This document shows positions 6,087-13,926 of a stretch of 53,352 bases of DNA, one piece after another (the stretch's first letter is position 1; each line of letters starts with the position of its first letter). Source of the stretch: Alphaproteobacteria bacterium (GTDB lineage: Bacteria; Pseudomonadota; Alphaproteobacteria; Rs-D84). Made by a program: the position numbers and the translations under genes. The stretch is from contig JAFXFG010000006.1 in NCBI GenBank assembly GCA_017520675.1, forward strand, positions 1 through 53,352, given 5' to 3'. A model generated the notes under the pieces. The model ran no database searches and had not been told where the DNA came from. It was given only the letters and a program-made list of their open reading frames with translations.

Positions 6087-7721
6087 TTAATATGCCCCAG
6101 GTTCATTTACATATCCGACCCATCTTTCTAATTCATCGACACTGATTATTCCTTGCAACATCAACGAAGAAGCAGATTCTTTCAGTGTTCGTCCGTTCAT
6201 ATTTTCCAGCCAATAGCGAATTGCGCCATCTGTGTTACCTGACAAAGCGAGTCTTAAAAATTCACTGTTTGTAATAATGATTTCACCGGCTTTTATGCGT
6301 CCAAGTGTTCCGCTTCCATTACAGTGTGGGCAGCCTGCACCGCGCAGATACGCCTGACGCACCCCCAGTTCGCCATACATTTCCATTGTTCGTTTATATG
6401 CGCCGCGTTCGGGGTGTTTTTCCAGTGGTTCGCGACAATGTGGACAAACCTTTTTAAATAATCTCATAGAAACCAAGCCACGCATCAGTGTTTCTTCTTT
6501 TAGTTTAAAAGGCTCAATTCCCAAATCCAACAGACGCGTCAGCGCCGCCATTGCAGAGTTTGCGTGCAGTGTTGTCCAGACATTATGCCCAGACAATGCA
6601 CCACGCACAGTCAACTGTGCAGCGGCCAAGGTGCGAATTTCACCAACCATCAATGTGTCTGGGTCGCTACGCAATGCAGCGGCCAGGGCTTCGACATATT
6701 TTTCTTCGCGCTGTTCTTCATTTGTCGTATTAACGACAGGCATCTGATGTGCCCCAAAGATTTTCTGTTCAACGGGATTTTCAACGGTTATTAAATTGAT
6801 TTCGTAATTGCGTTCTTTCAGCATCAAAGACATATTTCGAACCAGTGTCGTTGATTTACCTGAACTTGTTGGACCTGCGACAATCACTAGTCCTGTTGGA
6901 AACGACCGCATACGTGCCAACAATCTTTGTTCATATGGTCCGAATTCTTGTTCGGTCTTAATTCCCTGCGATGGGTTATCGTATAACAGGCGCATAACTA
7001 CATATCGGCTGCCAAAAGCGATTGGGTTAAACTGCATACGAACACCCAGCACCCCAGACGGCAGGTATAAATCCTTGGTTCCACGCAGTGGTGTGCGCCC
7101 ATCCTTTTGCGCAGATTGATATTCATTTTGTGCATAGTTTGCATTTGACATATCTGACGATGCGAACGCAGCGCGCACAAAAGATTCGCCCCATTGTGAA
7201 TTATATTCCAGCACAGGTTGCATACTGCCATCTATACGAAAATAGATTGTTGTTTGGTCTGCTACTTCGATATGAACATCTGAAACTTTTTGTGATGCGG
7301 CTTTGGCGATAATATCGACAAAGTCCTTTTGCATTTGATTGTCGAAATCCATGCGTGAGCGTGCCCCACCGCCTGCGCGCATTTCTTGTGTTTTGTATAT
7401 ATTTGAAATTAATCCCAAATCAGAATAATACGGCGCATTAACCACGCGTCCGCGTCTGCGCAGTAAATCCAAGAAAGACAACACGCGCCCATCATAGCGA
7501 TGGGTACGTGATATAATAATTTCGCCACCGGTAAAGTATGCCAATAATCCTTGGGTATCGCGTGGCAGTTCAAGCGCAGCGCCAGTTGCTGTCAACAACC
7601 GATTCCCATTAGAAAACAGATAGTCTATAATGTCCTTAGATTCAGAATTTTCCAGTCCCAGTGGGATGGACGGTTTATCTGATGTGTTTTCTATATCAAG
7701 ATTATCGTTCTTTTTTGTCAT
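6087..7721 (-). CDS. pilQ: PilQ-type secretion ATPase (GspE/PulE superfamily)
   Basis: 544 residues. Walker A is GPTSSGKS at 283-290, the Asp box/Walker B is LMVGEIRT at 357-364, and the His box TTLHAN is at 383-388. Two CPHC pairs (426-429 and 464-467) form the zinc site usual in GspE/PilB-type ATPases. It is a hexameric cytoplasmic motor that powers pilus assembly. The order pilO-pilP-pilQ-pilR identifies it as the R64 PilQ type and not the secretin of the same name. The start ATG at 7721 lies 9 bases after the pilP stop codon. Confidence 0.88.
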   Translation of the reverse strand: MTKKNDNLDIENTSDKPSIPLGLENSESKDIIDYLFSNGNRLLTATGAALELPRDTQGLLAYFTGGEIIISRTHRYDGRVLSFLDLLRRRGRVVNAPYYSDLGLISNIYKTQEMRAGGGARSRMDFDNQMQKDFVDIIAKAASQKVSDVHIEVADQTTIYFRIDGSMQPVLEYNSQWGESFVRAAFASSDMSNANYAQNEYQSAQKDGRTPLRGTKDLYLPSGVLGVRMQFNPIAFGSRYVVMRLLYDNPSQGIKTEQEFGPYEQRLLARMRSFPTGLVIVAGPTSSGKSTTLVRNMSLMLKERNYEINLITVENPVEQKIFGAHQMPVVNTTNEEQREEKYVEALAAALRSDPDTLMVGEIRTLAAAQLTVRGALSGHNVWTTLHANSAMAALTRLLDLGIEPFKLKEETLMRGLVSMRLFKKVCPHCREPLEKHPERGAYKRTMEMYGELGVRQAYLRGAGCPHCNGSGTLGRIKAGEIIITNSEFLRLALSGNTDGAIRYWLENMNGRTLKESASSLMLQGIISVDELERWVGYVNEPGAY

Positions 7722-7730
7722 TATATACTC

Positions 7731-8450
7731 TTAGTTTCCGTTGCTGACATTCAAAGTCTGTGTAATTCCATCTGCATCAGTAAATACAACACCATCATAA
7801 ACAGAAATTGTTTTAACGGTCAAACCATCAAGTTTTTTACCAACACTTATGCGTTTTGTTTGTCCTGTTGTCAGGTCTTCGACAGTGGCCTGCAATTGAT
7901 TTCCAGCCCCAACAACATTAACCAATCTGTATTTCTGTGTAATATCAACACTTGGTGTTTCTGTAACTATTGGCGTGGCGGTTGCGCGTGCTGTTGCCAC
8001 AGGTTTTTCTGCCTCAGCCAGCCAAGATTCTTTTTCGCGTTCTATGCGTGCCGCCTCTGCCTCTAATTTTGCTTTTTGTGTTTCGATTTCTTGCTGTTGT
8101 TGTTCTGCGCGCCCAGACAAAGTATCGATTTCCATATGCAGTTTTATTTTTTCTGCTGCAAGTCTGTCCAGTTCCAAGTCCAGTTGTGCGCGTTCTTTTT
8201 CCAACTGCATCAAGATTTTTTCTTGTTCCAAATCAGTAATTTGTTGAAATAAAGAACCATCTGGTGAATAGTTTGCGATTGCATCTGCTGCAACTTCCTC
8301 GGCAGAAAAATCCTCAACGAAATCAGTGCCATCATCTTCGACATAAACATCGGCTGATTTCACATAGACATCTGCGGCCCAAGATTGATGTAACATTCCC
8401 AACAGGGCGAATAACATAAAACCAAAAGTCAACTTTTTCTTATTTTGCAT
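7731..8450 (-). CDS. pilP: PilP-type pilus biogenesis protein
   Basis: 239 residues. A signal peptide ends at about residue 25 (SWAAD). A long Glu/Lys-rich coiled coil covers about 70-145, and a compact C-terminal domain from about 170 has the pattern YRLVNVVGAGNQLQATVED found in type IVb pilus PilP proteins. It is periplasmic and is thought to link the inner-membrane PilO to the secretin. The start overlaps the pilO 3' end by 11 bases, so translation is probably coupled. Confidence 0.8.
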   Translation of the reverse strand: MQNKKKLTFGFMLFALLGMLHQSWAADVYVKSADVYVEDDGTDFVEDFSAEEVAADAIANYSPDGSLFQQITDLEQEKILMQLEKERAQLDLELDRLAAEKIKLHMEIDTLSGRAEQQQQEIETQKAKLEAEAARIEREKESWLAEAEKPVATARATATPIVTETPSVDITQKYRLVNVVGAGNQLQATVEDLTTGQTKRISVGKKLDGLTVKTISVYDGVVFTDADGITQTLNVSNGN

Positions 8451-9702
8451 AGATAATCACCTCATAGTTCCAAGTACGGGACGATGCATCCCAAGAAGCG
8501 CGCATAAGATACACACCTCCAAATCCTTCAAAAGCCTTCATAAATTGTGCAGGCACTAATTTTGTTTCAACACCAACTTCAACGACATTAACATTTGCGA
8601 CATCGACCCCGTTTGTAATCGTATCGACAACGATTTGAGTATTTAAAACCGTATCGATTCCTTGAAATTCACTGGTTATATCGCGAACCACAGTATCAGG
8701 GTCGCGTTCATCTTGTGACGAGTAAGATTCTAACTTTGGTAATGTTGCGCTAACCCGCAGAGTATCTTCATTTAATTCTTCGACAAATCCCCCAGGCATC
8801 AGTTCAGACGCGATATTATAAAATTCAACCAATGTTCCAAATGTGCGTTTAAATTCTGTTACAACTCTATCTTCTTCGCATGAAACATATACTTGATTCC
8901 AACCAACAACTGGTTGCATCAGAAAAGCCATCGCTTTATAGCACAATTCTGCGCGTTCATCAGGGGCTGGCAGATTTTCAAACGGCATAACTAGTGGTTC
9001 TGGCGGTGTTTGTTTTTGGATTTCGAATTGCGCATCCAGTTCTTTGTTTTTTTCTTCGATTTGGCGTTTATATTCTGCCACCAATTCTGGGTCCAGTTCA
9101 TGGACTTTTGGTTGCGGTGCCAATGATTGCACGATTGAATCACGAAAGATTCCAGTTAACAGCAAGACAAATCCGCCGAATAATATCAGTGAAAAAATAC
9201 CTGCTCTAAAATGACTTATTGGTCGCAGATACGCACGCGAGTGCCCGCCCATCAAGTCCGATAAATTGCGTTCTATGGCGCGTGGCATGCCCCAACTATC
9301 TGGTGCAAACAGCGCCCCCCAATCAGGTATTTCGGATAGTTTTACATATTCCTTGCGTGCAGTATTTTCGTCTGCATACATTGTATCCTGCAGGATAATC
9401 CCATTTCGCGCAGCAACCAGATAAAACCCGTTTGCAATCTGAAACACTGCAATAAACGAGGTATATTCTGAAAACGCATCCATAACTTCTGCTGCTGCAC
9501 TAATCATCCCGACATGCAGACCATCCCGCCGCGCCCCCAGTCCAATCATTGCGCGATATTCTGTGTACAAATTCAAATGTCGATTAATATTGTGCGACAA
9601 AGTACGCGCATAATTGCGTGCGTTAAAGCCTGCGCCAATCGGTTGCCATACCAGACCAACCGCGTACTTTTTACGATTAATAGTTATTGTTTGATTTGCC
9701 AA
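8440..9702 (-). CDS. pilO: PilO-type type IVb pilus protein (PilO2)
   Basis: 420 residues. An N-terminal cytoplasmic domain (about 1-160) begins with a KYAVGLVWQ motif, followed by one membrane helix at about 168-187, a coiled coil at about 208-228 (YKRQIEEKNKELDAQ) and a periplasmic domain. This is the layout of the PAP_PilO family of R64-like thin pili. It is the first gene of the operon here. No strong Shine-Dalgarno is seen before the ATG; a promoter lies at 9732-9761. Confidence 0.8.
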   Translation of the reverse strand: MANQTITINRKKYAVGLVWQPIGAGFNARNYARTLSHNINRHLNLYTEYRAMIGLGARRDGLHVGMISAAAEVMDAFSEYTSFIAVFQIANGFYLVAARNGIILQDTMYADENTARKEYVKLSEIPDWGALFAPDSWGMPRAIERNLSDLMGGHSRAYLRPISHFRAGIFSLILFGGFVLLLTGIFRDSIVQSLAPQPKVHELDPELVAEYKRQIEEKNKELDAQFEIQKQTPPEPLVMPFENLPAPDERAELCYKAMAFLMQPVVGWNQVYVSCEEDRVVTEFKRTFGTLVEFYNIASELMPGGFVEELNEDTLRVSATLPKLESYSSQDERDPDTVVRDITSEFQGIDTVLNTQIVVDTITNGVDVANVNVVEVGVETKLVPAQFMKAFEGFGGVYLMRASWDASSRTWNYEVIIYAK

Positions 9703-9731
9703 AAATCTCTCTCTCTTAAAGTTCTTGTGTA

Positions 9732-9761
9732 ATTATAACACAAAAACCAAAACCAAGGCAA
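9732..9761 (-). promoter_or_regulatory. Promoter of the pilOPQR operon
   Basis: On the minus strand TTGCCT (9761-9756), 18-base spacer, TATAAT (9737-9732), 29 bases before pilO. Confidence 0.6.
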
Positions 9762-9789
9762 ATATTTATAATTGCAATTTTAATATTTT

Positions 9790-11127
9790 TTAATCGAACG
9801 GATTTTCTGATTTTTGATATTCGATTACGACTGGCAAGTGTTCCCACTGTAATGCAGTTGCGATACCGCGACGCAAGTACCTTGTATATGATTCAGGTAT
9901 ATCAGATGCGCCACCGACATTAATTGTTATTCGCATTGGGAAACGTCCAGTTTGTCTTGCAAATTTGATTTTCATTGGTCGTTTCAGGCGCGACAAAGGT
10001 GGCTGTCGTTCTGCAACCAATCGTTCAATTATTCGATTAATTAAACTGGTCGGTGCCTGTGTTGTTGACAGGTCGTATTGTTGATAAATTCGTTTAAACA
10101 TATTTTGCACACCAGTGCCTGTTTCTGCGGATACTGCCAATATCAGTGGCTTTACAATCTGGTGGAAAGAGTTGGCGAATTGGTGTTTTAATTTCAACAA
10201 TTTTTCATCCCGCAATTGTGGTTCGACTAAATCCCATTTGTTCAGTGCCACACATAATATTTTACCCGCATTATAAACGCGACCAGCAATTGACAGTGCC
10301 TGATTTTCAATGTTTTTTGTTGCGTCAACCATTAAAATCACAACATCTGATTTTTCGATTGCGTCCAAAGATTTTAACGCGGACAATGTTTCGACATCAT
10401 CTGTAACACCTGCCTTGCGACGCAGTCCGGCTGTGTCCATTAAAACAATATCGCGCCCATAAAATGTTGTTGGGATTTTTACAGTATCACGCGTTACCCC
10501 AGGTGCATCCATAACAATTTGTCTTGATTGTCCCAGTACCCGATTAACAAAAGTTGACTTACCAACATTTGGTTGACCAAGTATTGCGATTTTTATTCGG
10601 TTGTCTGGCGCTTTTTCAAGTGTTTGGCTGTTGGTGCCATTTTTATTTGCGATATCGTCCAGAAAGGCAAAAATTTCATCGAACCCCAGTTTATGTTCTG
10701 CGGAAATCATCACTGGTGCCCCAAAGCCTAGTTTATAAAAGTCGTGTGTTTCGGTCAGTCTTTTACCAGATTCGCTTTTGTTGACCAGTAATAAAACAGG
10801 TGCGCGTGTTTTTCTGCGAACCAGTTTTGCCCACTCTATATCATCACCCATCAGTCCCACGCGACCATCAACAACAAACAAAATTGCGTCCGCATCTGCG
10901 ATTGTATTTATCGCCATATTTGTTGAATCCTGTGCGATGCCGGAATTTGCGCGTTCCAGTCCTGCTGTGTCGTACAGCGTATATGGACGGGTTTTAAAGT
11001 TCCCAGAAATCGTGTCGCGTGTTACCCCTGGTCTGTCGTGTACCAAGGCATCGCGTGTACCGGTCAGCGCGTTAAACAAAGTTGATTTGCCTGTATTAGG
11101 GCGTCCTGCAATTACTACTTTCATCAT
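9790..11127 (-). CDS. der: Ribosome assembly GTPase Der (EngA)
   Basis: 445 residues with two tandem G domains and a C-terminal KH-like domain. The first P-loop is GRPNTGKS (8-15) with DTAG at 53-56 and NKSE at 116-119. The second is GQPNVGKS (184-191), again with DTAGLRRK and NKWD. Der acts in 50S subunit maturation. In many bacteria der sits next to yfgM-bamB; here that pair is 19 kb away. The start at 11127 has GGAAAA upstream; the next codon is also ATG, so the start is uncertain by one residue. Confidence 0.96.
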   Translation of the reverse strand: MMKVVIAGRPNTGKSTLFNALTGTRDALVHDRPGVTRDTISGNFKTRPYTLYDTAGLERANSGIAQDSTNMAINTIADADAILFVVDGRVGLMGDDIEWAKLVRRKTRAPVLLLVNKSESGKRLTETHDFYKLGFGAPVMISAEHKLGFDEIFAFLDDIANKNGTNSQTLEKAPDNRIKIAILGQPNVGKSTFVNRVLGQSRQIVMDAPGVTRDTVKIPTTFYGRDIVLMDTAGLRRKAGVTDDVETLSALKSLDAIEKSDVVILMVDATKNIENQALSIAGRVYNAGKILCVALNKWDLVEPQLRDEKLLKLKHQFANSFHQIVKPLILAVSAETGTGVQNMFKRIYQQYDLSTTQAPTSLINRIIERLVAERQPPLSRLKRPMKIKFARQTGRFPMRITINVGGASDIPESYTRYLRRGIATALQWEHLPVVIEYQKSENPFD

Positions 11128-11150
11128 TATTTTTCCATTGATTTTTTCTA

Positions 11151-11178
11151 ATTATAAAGCAAAAATATAAATAATCAA
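11151..11178 (-). promoter_or_regulatory. Promoter of der
   Basis: On the minus strand TTGATT (11178-11173), 16-base spacer, TATAAT (11156-11151), 24 bases before der. Confidence 0.55.
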
Positions 11179-11194
11179 ATCAGAGGGTGCGATT

Positions 11195-11791
11195 ATGAAG
11201 AAAAAAATTAAGAACGCATTTAAGCGTGTTAAAAACATAATAACCAATCCAAAGCGCTATTTTACCAAGATTGTCGCAGATGGTAATATGGAAGAATCGA
11301 TGTTGCGTGCATTTTTATATGGTTTGCTTGGTGGTTGTTTGGTTTTACTTATTCGTTTAATTGGCGGTGCGACAATTACGGTTGGTGCTATATTCACTGC
11401 TGTAATAGTTGTTCCTGTTTTGGCGGTTACCTTGTTATTTGTGTTTGGTGGTCTAATGATGTTGATTTCAGAAATAACAGGTGGCGAACGCGATTGGGAA
11501 ATTGCGATTAAGGGTTTGGCATCAATATTTTTTATCTATCCCCTGATATTGGTTTTAAACGCATTGGCATTTAATTGTACATCTATGTGGATAATAAGCA
11601 TACTGGTTGATTTGTATGTTCTGTTTTTGTTCTATAATATTGCGGTCTATTGTATGCGTGGCAAGAAAAGTTATGTAATAATAGTAATTTGTGTATTGTT
11701 ATTGTTTATGTTGACTGTATATGCCACAGATTATCGTATTGGCTGGTTTATGTTAAAGAATACCAGTGCGACACTTGCGTGCTTGATTTAG
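11195..11791 (+). CDS. Polytopic membrane protein (Yip1-like)
   Basis: 198 residues with about five hydrophobic segments from residue 45 to the C terminus, after a basic N terminus containing ITNPKRYF. An initial NPKxxF-type segment followed by several membrane helices is typical of bacterial Yip1-domain proteins; this is a resemblance, not a firm assignment. GAGGGTG lies 6 bases before the ATG. It is divergent from der and ends at a strong terminator. Function unknown. Confidence 0.65.
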   Translation: MKKKIKNAFKRVKNIITNPKRYFTKIVADGNMEESMLRAFLYGLLGGCLVLLIRLIGGATITVGAIFTAVIVVPVLAVTLLFVFGGLMMLISEITGGERDWEIAIKGLASIFFIYPLILVLNALAFNCTSMWIISILVDLYVLFLFYNIAVYCMRGKKSYVIIVICVLLLFMLTVYATDYRIGWFMLKNTSATLACLI

Positions 11792-11794
11792 TTA

Positions 11795-11820
11795 ATCGCC
11801 CCATTGTGGGCGATTTTTTA
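11795..11820 (+). terminator. Rho-independent terminator
   Basis: ATCGCCC-cattgt-GGGCGAT with a run of six T, directly after the stop codon of the membrane protein. Confidence 0.85.
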
Positions 11821-11845
11821 TAGAAAACAATCCGTTGCAGTTTTA

Positions 11846-11874
11846 TTGATACGACAACCATAAAATGATATAAT
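11846..11874 (+). promoter_or_regulatory. Promoter of the ABC exporter operon
   Basis: TTGATA (11846-11851), 17-base spacer, TATAAT (11869-11874), 29 bases before the ATPase gene. Confidence 0.75.
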
Positions 11875-11903
11875 AGCATTATTTAGGAAGCGAGAGAATA
11901 GAT

Positions 11904-12626
11904 ATGCCAAAAACAAAAGAAAACATCATATCGATGAAACATATAAACAAAAGTTTTCCGCTGGAACTGGGTGGTGAACAGCAGGTTTTATTTGATATAA
12001 ACTTTACCATAAAATCGGGCGAGTTTGTTGCGATTATGGGGCCATCAGGTTCTGGCAAATCAACATGTATGAACATAATTGGTGCGCTGGATACACCGAC
12101 ATCTGGTGTATATGAACTTTACGACAGTGATGTTACAGGTCTGACGACAGATGAATTAGCGATATTTAGAAATGAATACATCGGCTTTGTTTTTCAGCAG
12201 TTTAATTTACTGCCAAAGCGCAGTGTTCTGGATAATGTAATGTTGCCATTAATGTATCGTGGTCTGCCTATGCAAGAGCGTATTCTTCGTGCGCGTGAAA
12301 TGTTAAAGCGTGTTGGTCTGGAAAGTTTTGAATCATACCTGCCGACACAACTGTCTGGTGGTATGAAACAGCGTGTTGCGATTGCGCGTGCCTTGGCTGG
12401 TAATCCAAAGTTAATATTGGCGGACGAACCGACTGGTGCCTTGGACAGTAAAATGGGAAACGAAATCTTAAAGTTCTTCAAGCAATTAAACAAGGATATG
12501 GGTATAACTATTGTAATGATTACGCACGAATTTGATATTGCAAAATATGCGGACAGATTGATTCACATTCGTGATGGTCGAATAAATTATGATGGACCTG
12601 TGCCACTTAATGATAATAACCTATAA
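11904..12626 (+). CDS. MacB/LolD-type ABC transporter ATPase
   Basis: 240 residues. Walker A is GPSGSGKS (46-53), the Q-loop is QQFNLLP (98-104), the signature is LSGGMKQR (150-157) and Walker B is ILADEP (171-176), followed by an H-loop ITHE. The insert pattern around the Q-loop and the FSxLG-type partner permease place it in the MacB/LolD group, which works by mechanotransmission and not by classic transport. The permease gene follows after 13 bases. No membrane-fusion (MacA) gene is present in the window, so the partner, if any, lies elsewhere. The substrate is unknown. Confidence 0.9.
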   Translation: MPKTKENIISMKHINKSFPLELGGEQQVLFDINFTIKSGEFVAIMGPSGSGKSTCMNIIGALDTPTSGVYELYDSDVTGLTTDELAIFRNEYIGFVFQQFNLLPKRSVLDNVMLPLMYRGLPMQERILRAREMLKRVGLESFESYLPTQLSGGMKQRVAIARALAGNPKLILADEPTGALDSKMGNEILKFFKQLNKDMGITIVMITHEFDIAKYADRLIHIRDGRINYDGPVPLNDNNL

Positions 12627-12639
12627 CAAAGGAATAAAA

Positions 12640-13857
12640 ATGACATTTAATGACATATTAAAAGAATCTTGGTTATCGATAAGTGGTAACAAAATCCGTT
12701 CATTTTTAACGGTGCTGGGGATTATTATTGGTGTTATGGCGGTTGTTATAATGGTTGCAGTTGGTGAAACTGTGCAAAAGTCCATTACAGATCAGTTTTC
12801 ATCGCTGGGTACAAATACTATAATGATACGCGCAGGTGCTGCGCAACAGGCGGGTGTCAGAACGGGCAATCGTCATACATTGACTATACAAGATGCAGAA
12901 TTTATCGGTAAATTGCCTGATGTGATGGCGGTCACTCCTGTTCAAAATGGTGCGGCACAGGCGATTTACGGTAATAAGAACTGGGGGACATCAATGGTTG
13001 GTGTTTATCCAGCCTATTCCATTGTTCAGAATATAGAAATAGAACATGGTACATTTTTTGATATGTCTGCGGTACGCAACGCGTCTACGCATGCGGTTAT
13101 TGGGCCTGAAACAGCCGAAGAACTAGGGTTGCCTAAAAATCCAGTTGGCGAAGTTATTAGAATACAAAATACACCCTTTGTAATTGTTGGCGTTACCAAG
13201 GCCAAGGGCGACAGCGCAATGGGCAGTCAAGATGATATGATAATCATTCCAATAACCACATTAAAAAAGCGTTTACAAGGTTCGCGTTTTCCGAATTCTG
13301 TTGGTATGGTCGCGATAAAGTTGTTACCAGATTCTGATAACAATCTGGCCATAGAGCAGATGACAGCGCTTTTGCGTCAACGGCACAGACTAAAAGAAGA
13401 TGCAGTTGATGATTTTCAAATTATGGATATGAAGCAAATTATGGAAACGATGACAACTGTAACAGGATACTTAAAGTTGTTATTGATTGCGATTGCTGCG
13501 GTGTCATTATTGGTTGGTGCGATTGGTATTATGAATATGATGTTGGTATCGGTTGCAGAGCGTACGCGTGAAATCGGCATACGCAAGGCAATTGGCGCGC
13601 AAGAAAAAATGATAATAATTCAATTCTTATCAGAATCTGTATTGATTTCATTTATTGGTTCTATGATTGGTTTGATTATTGGTGTTGGCTTGTCGCAGGG
13701 TGTTGGTCGTTTTATACTGGGGTATAATGTTCCGTTCAGTATGTGGCCGGTTGTCTTATCTGTATCTGTTGCGGTAATTGTTGGTTTATCATCTGGTGTG
13801 ATGCCTGCGATGAAGGCGGCAAAACTAAATCCAATTGACAGTCTGCGTTATGAATAA
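12640..13857 (+). CDS. MacB-type ABC transporter permease
   Basis: 405 residues when started at the ATG at 12640, which has AAAGGAA at 12628-12634; an earlier in-frame ATG overlaps the ATPase gene and has no such site. Layout: one N-terminal membrane helix (about 20-45, RSFLTVLGIIIGVMAVV), a large periplasmic MacB domain (about 50-275), then three helices with the FtsX motif ERTREIGIRKAIGA between the first two. It forms a dimer with the preceding ATPase. It could export a peptide, drug or envelope component. Confidence 0.92.
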   Translation: MTFNDILKESWLSISGNKIRSFLTVLGIIIGVMAVVIMVAVGETVQKSITDQFSSLGTNTIMIRAGAAQQAGVRTGNRHTLTIQDAEFIGKLPDVMAVTPVQNGAAQAIYGNKNWGTSMVGVYPAYSIVQNIEIEHGTFFDMSAVRNASTHAVIGPETAEELGLPKNPVGEVIRIQNTPFVIVGVTKAKGDSAMGSQDDMIIIPITTLKKRLQGSRFPNSVGMVAIKLLPDSDNNLAIEQMTALLRQRHRLKEDAVDDFQIMDMKQIMETMTTVTGYLKLLLIAIAAVSLLVGAIGIMNMMLVSVAERTREIGIRKAIGAQEKMIIIQFLSESVLISFIGSMIGLIIGVGLSQGVGRFILGYNVPFSMWPVVLSVSVAVIVGLSSGVMPAMKAAKLNPIDSLRYE

Positions 13858-13876
13858 TAAATATGAATAACAAATC

Positions 13877-13908
13877 ACCCCAAGGAAATTTCTTGGGGTA
13901 TTTTTTTT
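13877..13908. terminator. Bidirectional terminator
   Basis: ACCCCAAG-gaaattt-CTTGGGGT followed by A and eight T. It closes the ABC operon and lies just after the end of the convergent coupling-ATPase gene. Confidence 0.85.
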
Positions 13909-13926
13909 GTTTTGATTAGTGGGTAT

